Shown: piece after piece, positions 1-5,528 of the stretch
How the letters are laid out: each line of letters starts with the position of its first letter
Numbering within the stretch: position 1 is the first letter of the stretch
Assembly: GCA_027483745.1 (NCBI GenBank)
Contig: JAIXTZ010000245.1
Span: 1-5,528, forward strand
Direction: 5' to 3'
DNA from: Lysobacteraceae bacterium
GTDB lineage: Bacteria > Pseudomonadota > Gammaproteobacteria > Xanthomonadales > Xanthomonadaceae
Length of the DNA stretch: 5,528 nt
The notes under the pieces: generated by a model
Database searches by the model: none
What the model saw: only the letters and a program-made list of their open reading frames with translations
What the model was told of the DNA's origin: nothing
Program-made: the position numbers and the translations under genes

Positions 1-605
1 AAGGCGAGCAGCCAGCCGGCCAGCAGCGCCGGCCAGATCAGCGGCAAGGTCACCAGGAAGAAAACCTTCCACGGCCGCGCGCCGAGGTCCATCGCCGCTT
101 CCTCGAGGCTGTGGTCGGTTTGCGCGAGCCGCGAGCGCACCACCACGGTGACGTAGCAGACGCAGAGCGTCACGTGCGCGATGGTGATGGTGTCGATGCC
201 GCGGCCTTCCGGCCAGCCGACGAGCTGCTGCAGGGTGATGAACAGGAACAGCGCGCTGATGCCCAGCATCACGTCGGGCATCACCAGCGGCGCGGAGCTG
301 AGCAGTGACAGCAGGCCTCGCCCCTTGAACCGGCCGAACCGCGACAGGGCCAGGGCGGCCAGGGTGCCGATCACCACCGCGAGCGTGGACGCCATCGCGG
401 CGATCAGCAGCGATAGCCCGGCGGCGTCGATCACCGCCTGGTTGTCCAGCAAGCGGCCGTACCACTCCAGCGAGAAGCCCTTCCAAAGGCTCACCGAGCG
501 GGTTTCGTTGAACGAAAAGGCGACGACGCTGGCGATCGGCAGGTACAGGAAAGCGTAGCCGAACACCATCAGGGTGTAGAGCAGGAAAGGCCGACGTTCG
601 CTCAT
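1..605 (-). CDS. potI: Polyamine ABC transporter permease PotI, 3' end cut by window edge
   Basis: Second inner-membrane permease of a putrescine/polyamine ABC importer; it would pair with PotH to form the channel driven by PotG. The protein begins MSERRPFLLYTLMVF and 201 codons are visible. Escherichia coli PotI has about 281 residues, so roughly 80 are missing beyond position 1. Hydrophobic segments lie near residues 8-31, 61-88, 99-128, 138-158 and from 183 onward. The cytoplasmic EAA loop that docks on the ATPase is clear: EEAAMDLGARPW at about 168-179, followed by TLPLIWPALLAG. The segment APLVMPDVMLGIS (105-117) is typical of PotI/PotC-type permeases. The ATG overlaps the potH stop as ATGA and has a strong ribosome binding site, AAGGAGG, 10 bases upstream. 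Family and operon position are both clear. A PotC-type name cannot be fully excluded from sequence alone, but the potFGHI order argues for PotI. Confidence 0.93.
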   Translation of the reverse strand, partial: MSERRPFLLYTLMVFGYAFLYLPIASVVAFSFNETRSVSLWKGFSLEWYGRLLDNQAVIDAAGLSLLIAAMASTLAVVIGTLAALALSRFGRFKGRGLLSLLSSAPLVMPDVMLGISALFLFITLQQLVGWPEGRGIDTITIAHVTLCVCYVTVVVRSRLAQTDHSLEEAAMDLGARPWKVFFLVTLPLIWPALLAGWLLA

Positions 606-1599
606 GCGCGCTGTGCCTCCTTCTCCGCACGCCGCTCCTGCGAGTACTCGAACAGCAGCATTGGGACGACGATCAACACCAGCATGGCCAGGGCCACGGC
701 CGCGGCCAGCGGGTAGTTGCGGGCGTTGAAGAAGTCGTCCCAGATCCGCGAGCCGATGCTCAGCGCCTCGGGGCCACCCAGCAGGGCCGGGATGACGTAT
801 TCGCCGACCGCCGGGATGAACACCAGCAGCGAGCCGGCGATGATGCCCGGCAGCGACAGCGGCAGGGTCACCGAGAGGAAGGCCCGCCACGGTTTCGCCC
901 CAAGATCCGCTGCGGCCTGCAGCAGGGTGAAATCAAGCCGCATCAGGTTCGCCACCAAGGGCAGAACCATGAAGGGCAGGTAGTTGTAGGTGATGCCGAC
1001 GTACACCGCGAACGGCGTGTCGATCAGCCGGATCGGCGCGTCGGTCGCGCCGATCGCCATCAGCAGCTGGTTCACCATCCCGTTGTCGCGCAGCAGGCCG
1101 GTCAGCGCGTAAGTACGCAGCAGCGAGCTGGTCCAGAACGGCAGCACCACCAGCACCAGCAGGAACATGCGCCATCCCGGCGTGGCGCGCGTGATGCCGT
1201 AGGCGATCGGATAGCCGAGCAGCAGGCAGCCGAGGGTCGAGATGGAGGCGAACTGCAGGGAGTTGAGGTAGCTCTCGACGTACAGCGGGTCGGCGAGCAG
1301 GGTGGCGTAGCCCTTGAAGCTCAGGTTGATCTGGACGAGGCCCTGTTCGCCGATCGCGACGAGGTCGGAGTAGGGCGGCACGCCGCCCGTGCGTTCAGCG
1401 ACGCTGATCTTCAGCACCACGAGTAGCGGCGCGAGGAAGAACGCCAGCAGCCACAGCATCGGGATGGCGATGACGACGTAGCGGCCCCGGCTTCCGCGCA
1501 GTTCGCGGCCGAGGGCGCCGATCTGGCGGAACAGGCCGACGACGACCTGGAACCAGAGGTCCCACCACGCGCCGCCGTCATGGGAGGCCGGGCGCTGCA

Positions 1600-1600
<1 letters not shown>
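602..1600 (-). CDS. potH: Polyamine ABC transporter permease PotH
   Basis: First inner-membrane permease of the polyamine importer, 332 residues from the chosen start (E. coli PotH about 317). Six hydrophobic segments lie near residues 41-64, 112-136, 143-165, 198-220, 250-274 and 297-317. Family-typical stretches include YNYLPFMVLPL (205-215), the EAA-type loop QAAADLGAKPW (228-238) and FIPAVGEYVIPALLGGP (261-277), all close to E. coli PotH as I recall it. The EAA loop has Gln where the classical motif has Glu. I chose the ATG at 1600 because it overlaps the potG stop as TGATG and leaves an N-terminal tail of about 40 residues, near the E. coli length. An in-frame GTG at 1636 would add 12 residues (ARPRRDRADDL after the start) inside potG. 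Neither start has a visible Shine-Dalgarno, so translation probably depends on coupling to potG. The C-terminus is a short charged cytoplasmic tail. Confidence 0.95.
616..622 (-). promoter_or_regulatory. Strong Shine-Dalgarno for potI
   Basis: On the minus strand AAGGAGG lies 10 bases before the potI ATG at 605, inside the last codons of potH. It is the strongest ribosome binding site in the window. It fixes the potI start and suggests that PotI is initiated independently as well as by coupling through the ATGA overlap. Confidence 0.75.
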
Positions 1601-2742
<1,142 letters not shown>

Positions 2743-2746
2743 CGGC

Positions 2747-3880
2747 TCAGCCGCCGCTCTTGATCGACGTCCACGCGCGCTGGCGGGCGTCGTTTTCCTC
2801 CAGCGGCAGCTTGCGCGTGTCGACGAGCTTGCCGATCACGTCTTCCGGCGGGTAGACCGCCGGGTCGTTGCGCAGGTCCTCGCTCACGAGCGCCTTGGCC
2901 GGCGCGTTCGCCGACGCGTAACCGACGAACTCGGTGATCGGGGCGATGACGTCGGGCGTCAGCAGGAAGTTGATGAACGCGTGCGCCTCGGCCTTGTTCG
3001 GCGCGTCGGCGGGAACGGCCATGACGTCGAACCATCGGATCGCGCCTTCCTTCGGGATCACGTAGGCGATCTCGACGCCGGTGCCGGTCTCCTCGGCGCG
3101 GTCACGGGCCTGCAGGACGTCGCCGTTGTAGCCCAGTGCCACGCAGATCTCGCCATTGGCGAGGTCGTCGATGTAGCGGCTGGAGTTGAAGTAGCGGATG
3201 TTCTTGCGGATGGGCGCGAAGGTCTGCTGCACCAGCTCGATCTCGCCGTTGCCCATGCCGTTCGGGTCGCGGCCTTGGAAGAACAGGGCGGCCGAGAAGG
3301 CTTCCTGCTGGTCGTCGAGGATGCCGATGCCGCAGGTCGCGAGCCTGTCGCTGATCGCCGGGTCGAAGATGGCGGCCCAACTGTCGATGACGAAGTCCTG
3401 TCCCATCACCTCGGCGACTTTCTGCTTGTTGTAGCCGATGGCCGTCGTTCCCCACATGTAGGGGACGATGTGCGTGCCGTCCGGATCGGCGGCCGCAAGG
3501 CCGGCGGCCAGCGCGGGATCGATGTTGCCGAGGTTCGGCAGCGCCGCCTTGTCGAGCGCGGCGTAGAGGTTGTTGGCGATGTGCTGTTGGGCGAACGGCG
3601 CCGACGGGAAGATCACGTCGTAGCCGCTCTGGCCGGCGACGAGCTTGGCGTCGAGCGTCTCGTTGTCGGCATAGACGTCGTAGACCACCTCGATGCCGGT
3701 CTCGCGCGTGAAGCGCTCCAGCGTCTCCGGCGTGATGTAGTCGGACCAGTTATAGACGTTGACCTGGCGCTTGCCGTTGCCGTCCGGCTTGGCGGCGTCG
3801 GTGGCGGCGGGGGCATCGGCCTGGCCCCCGCAGGCGGCGAGGAGCAGGGCGGCGGCGAGGGCGGAAAGGGGCAGGCGCAT
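2747..3880 (-). CDS. potF: Polyamine-binding lipoprotein PotF
   Basis: Substrate-binding component of the importer, 377 residues (E. coli PotF about 370). The N-terminus MRLPLSALAAALLLAACGG is a lipoprotein signal with lipobox L14-A15-A16-Cys17, so the mature protein should be lipid-anchored; E. coli PotF is soluble in the periplasm. A low-complexity Ala/Asp linker (about 18-36) precedes the binding fold. Family landmarks are VYNWSDYITPETLERF (42-57), PSAPF (92-96), PYMWGTTAIGYN (140-151), NIRYFNSSRYIDDLANGEICVALGYNGDV (227-255), IPKEGAIRWFDVMAVPADA (275-293) and the C-terminal RAWTSIKSG. Cys183 and Cys246 match the pair that I recall as a disulfide in E. coli PotF. I chose the ATG at 3880 for its Shine-Dalgarno and signal peptide. 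A longer reading from TTG at 3937 would start inside the -35 hexamer. First gene of the potFGHI operon. Ligand could be putrescine, spermidine or both. Confidence 0.95.
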   Translation of the reverse strand: MRLPLSALAAALLLAACGGQADAPAATDAAKPDGNGKRQVNVYNWSDYITPETLERFTRETGIEVVYDVYADNETLDAKLVAGQSGYDVIFPSAPFAQQHIANNLYAALDKAALPNLGNIDPALAAGLAAADPDGTHIVPYMWGTTAIGYNKQKVAEVMGQDFVIDSWAAIFDPAISDRLATCGIGILDDQQEAFSAALFFQGRDPNGMGNGEIELVQQTFAPIRKNIRYFNSSRYIDDLANGEICVALGYNGDVLQARDRAEETGTGVEIAYVIPKEGAIRWFDVMAVPADAPNKAEAHAFINFLLTPDVIAPITEFVGYASANAPAKALVSEDLRNDPAVYPPEDVIGKLVDTRKLPLEENDARQRAWTSIKSGG

Positions 3881-3886
3881 GGTCGG

Positions 3887-3892
3887 TTCCTT
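3887..3892 (-). promoter_or_regulatory. Shine-Dalgarno of potF
   Basis: On the minus strand AAGGAA ends 6 bases before the ATG at 3880. It decides the potF start in favour of the lipoprotein signal peptide over the longer in-frame reading from 3937. Confidence 0.7.
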
Positions 3893-3901
3893 GAAATGCG
3901 A

Positions 3902-3924
3902 AGGCCGCATGGTCGATGCGGCCT
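3902..3924 (-). repeat. Perfect 9-bp inverted repeat in the potF promoter region
   Basis: The arms AGGCCGCAT (3902-3910) and ATGCGGCCT (3916-3924) are perfectly complementary, separated by 5 bases. On the minus strand the repeat covers the end of the promoter spacer, the proposed -10 and the likely transcription start, which is a typical place for a repressor operator. As RNA it would form a GC-rich hairpin followed by TTCGCATTTC, a poor U-tract, so it could instead be the terminator of the upstream fad transcript, whose stop is 53 bases before it. The plus-strand side has no T-run. The repeat itself is certain; its role is not. Confidence 0.6.
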
Positions 3925-3937
3925 CCGGGTGTGTCAA
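3909..3937 (-). promoter_or_regulatory. Putative sigma70 promoter of the potFGHI operon
   Basis: On the minus strand a perfect -35 hexamer TTGACA occupies 3937-3932. After a 17-base spacer comes GACCAT at 3914-3909, which keeps the A2, A5 and T6 positions of TATAAT but is otherwise weak. Transcription would start near 3902, giving a leader of about 22 bases that still holds the potF Shine-Dalgarno. The weak -10 together with the overlapping palindrome suggests a regulated promoter. This is a consensus match by eye, not experimental. Confidence 0.5.
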
Positions 3938-3976
3938 CGCGCTTCGGACAGGGTGGATCGCATCGCCTTCACCGAC

Positions 3977-5528
3977 TCAGAGCGCATCCCAGCCCGGGCG
4001 CGGCTTGAACCGGTCGCCGTGCTTGGCGGCCAGGGCCTCCAGCGTGGCCTTCAGCTTGGCCGGGCCGGCCGCCCGCGCGTGGGCAATGGGGCCGCCGCGG
4101 AAGGGCGCGAAACCGGTGCCGAAGATCACGCCGGCATCCAGCAGGTCGGCGTCGGCCACGGTGCCATCGGCGAGGCAGCTCACCGCTTCGTTGACCAGCG
4201 GCAGGATCAGGCGGTCTTCGAGGTCGTCGGGTGCCTTGTACTCGGCCGGCACGGCGGGCTTCACCGCCTTGCCGTTCTCCCACGTGTAGAGGCCCTGGCC
4301 GTCCTTCTTGCCGCGCTTGCCCTCTTCGACGGTCAGGCCGTCCGGCAGGGGCTGGCCATGGAAGGCCGCCATGATCTTGCCCACGCTCGCAGCCACGTCG
4401 AGGCCCACGGTGTCGACGAGTTCGATCGGGCCCATCGGCATGCCGAACTTCAGCGCGGCCTTGTCGATCACCGCGCCCGGCACGCCTTCCTTGAACAGCA
4501 GGATGGCTTCCTGCATGTAGGGCGCGAGGATGCGGTTGACGAGGAAGCCCGGCGTGCCGGCAACGGGCACGGGCAGCTTGTCGATGGCCTTGCAGAAAGC
4601 GGCGAGGCGGCGCGTGGTCTCGGCATCGAGGCCGTCGTGCTGGACGATCTCCACCAGCGGCATCATCGCCACCGGGTTGAAGAAGTGCAGGCCGGCGAAG
4701 CGGGCGGCGTCGGTGCGGCCCTCTCGCAGGATCTCCAGCGCGATCGAGCTGGTGTTGGTGGCGAGGATGGCGCCGGGCTTCAGCGTTTCCTCCGCCTTCT
4801 TGAACAGCGCGTGCTTGGCCTCGGCGTTCTCGTAGATGGCCTCGATGACTAGGTCGGCCTTGGCCACGCCCGTGCCTTCGACATCGGCCTGCAGGCGGGC
4901 GCGGGTCTCGGCGCGCTTGGCCTCGTCCTTGATCTTCTTGGCGTAGAACTCGTCGGCGCGCTTCAGGGCCGGCTCGATGAACTTCATCTCGCGGTCCTGC
5001 AGGGTCACCGTGAAGCCACGGAAGGCGGCCCAGGCCGCGATGTCGCCGCCCATCACGCCGGCGCCCACCACGTGGACGTGCTGGATGCCGTGGTCCTTGC
5101 CGCCGAGGCCCTTGAGGCGCTCCATCAGCAGGAAAACGCGCACGAGGTTCATCGCCGTCGGCCCGGTGGCGAGCTTCGACACGGCCTTGGCTTCCGCCAT
5201 CAGCGCCTTGCCGACGTTGCCGACGCCATTGCGGCGCCAGGCCTCGATCATCGCGAACGGGGCGGGGTAGTGCTCCTTGCGGGCCTTCCGCGCCACCTGC
5301 TTCACCATCATGTTGGCGAGCACCTGGCGCGCCGGCCAGGTGTTGGTGGCCCAGGCGGTGAGGCGCTGCTTGAGCGGGCGCTGCGTGCCCTTCTTGGCCA
5401 GTTCGATGGCGGCATCCTCAAGCATCGGGCCTTCCACCACCTTGTCGACGAGGCCGATGGCCCGGGCCTGCGAGGCGCGCAGGCCGCGGCCCGTGAGCAT
5501 CAGGTCCATGGCGGCCGGGGCACCAAGT
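3977..5528 (-). CDS. Fatty acid oxidation multifunctional alpha subunit (FadB/FadJ type), N-terminus beyond window
   Basis: Bifunctional beta-oxidation enzyme: enoyl-CoA hydratase plus NAD-dependent L-3-hydroxyacyl-CoA dehydrogenase, cytoplasmic, acting with a thiolase. The visible 517 codons start about where E. coli FadB residue 170 falls, so the hydratase catalytic glutamates are outside the window. Numbering from the internal Met at 5509, the end of the hydratase domain is MDLMLTGRGLRASQARAIGLVD (1-22). The NAD-binding fold has VVGAGVMGG (147-155) and NTSS (252-255). The dehydrogenase catalytic pair is His275 in HFFNP and Glu287 in MPLVEIV, with the same 12-residue spacing as His450/Glu462 of E. 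coli FadB. GTPGFLVNRILAPYMQEA (318-335) opens the first C-terminal dehydrogenase domain, and a second spans about 432-505 with FGTGFAPFRGGP. The frame is open through the right edge (GAPAA before the Met), so this Met is not the start. FadB and FadJ cannot be told apart from this part. No thiolase gene follows it. Confidence 0.93.
   Translation of the reverse strand, partial: LGAPAAMDLMLTGRGLRASQARAIGLVDKVVEGPMLEDAAIELAKKGTQRPLKQRLTAWATNTWPARQVLANMMVKQVARKARKEHYPAPFAMIEAWRRNGVGNVGKALMAEAKAVSKLATGPTAMNLVRVFLLMERLKGLGGKDHGIQHVHVVGAGVMGGDIAAWAAFRGFTVTLQDREMKFIEPALKRADEFYAKKIKDEAKRAETRARLQADVEGTGVAKADLVIEAIYENAEAKHALFKKAEETLKPGAILATNTSSIALEILREGRTDAARFAGLHFFNPVAMMPLVEIVQHDGLDAETTRRLAAFCKAIDKLPVPVAGTPGFLVNRILAPYMQEAILLFKEGVPGAVIDKAALKFGMPMGPIELVDTVGLDVAASVGKIMAAFHGQPLPDGLTVEEGKRGKKDGQGLYTWENGKAVKPAVPAEYKAPDDLEDRLILPLVNEAVSCLADGTVADADLLDAGVIFGTGFAPFRGGPIAHARAAGPAKLKATLEALAAKHGDRFKPRPGWDAL

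Noticed and set aside
181..558. A plus-strand open frame of 125 codons antisense to potI
   Set aside because: The minus strand encodes a continuous membrane permease with an EAA loop; the plus-strand translation is Ser/Arg/Ala-rich without any recognisable feature.
3881..3937. N-terminal extension of PotF from a TTG at 3937 (19 extra residues)
   Set aside because: That TTG is part of the TTGACA hexamer, the extension would bury the lipoprotein signal peptide, and a good AAGGAA lies before the ATG at 3880.
3940..3976. A possible terminator directly after the fad stop codon
   Set aside because: I see no stable hairpin with a T-run in these bases; the only strong inverted repeat is the one at 3902-3924.

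Overview
The window is a GC-rich stretch (roughly two thirds G+C by eye) in which every real gene lies on the minus strand. It reads as ordinary gammaproteobacterial chromosome. The codon use, the potFGHI gene order and the lipoprotein-type PotF fit the Xanthomonadaceae/Lysobacteraceae, but that placement is inference from general resemblance and not from a marker gene.

Layout in transcription order (right to left): (1) 5528-3977, the C-terminal three quarters of a multifunctional fatty-acid beta-oxidation alpha subunit (FadB/FadJ type), whose N-terminus lies beyond the right edge. (2) 3976-3881, a 96-base intergenic region with a perfect TTGACA -35 hexamer, a plausible -10 and a perfect 9-bp inverted repeat lying across the spacer and -10. 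(3) 3880-2747, potF, a polyamine-binding lipoprotein. (4) 2742-1600, potG, the ABC ATPase. (5) 1600-602, potH, the first permease. (6) 605-1, potI, the second permease, cut by the left edge after 201 codons.

The four pot genes form a tight operon: 4 bases between potF and potG, a TGATG overlap between potG and potH, and an ATGA overlap between potH and potI. Together they encode a complete putrescine/polyamine ABC importer. PotF captures the polyamine in the periplasm, PotH and PotI form the inner-membrane channel, and PotG hydrolyses ATP. The fad gene feeds a separate pathway (fatty acid degradation). It probably has its own transcript, with the pot promoter just downstream of its stop codon.

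I found no RNA gene, insertion sequence, CRISPR array or unrecognised coding region. No gap without a gene exceeds 100 bases. The points most worth checking are the palindrome over the potF promoter, the lipid-anchored PotF with a +2 residue that is not Asp, and a PotF ligand pocket mixing putrescine-type (PotF) and spermidine-type (PotD) residues. No previously undescribed system is evident.
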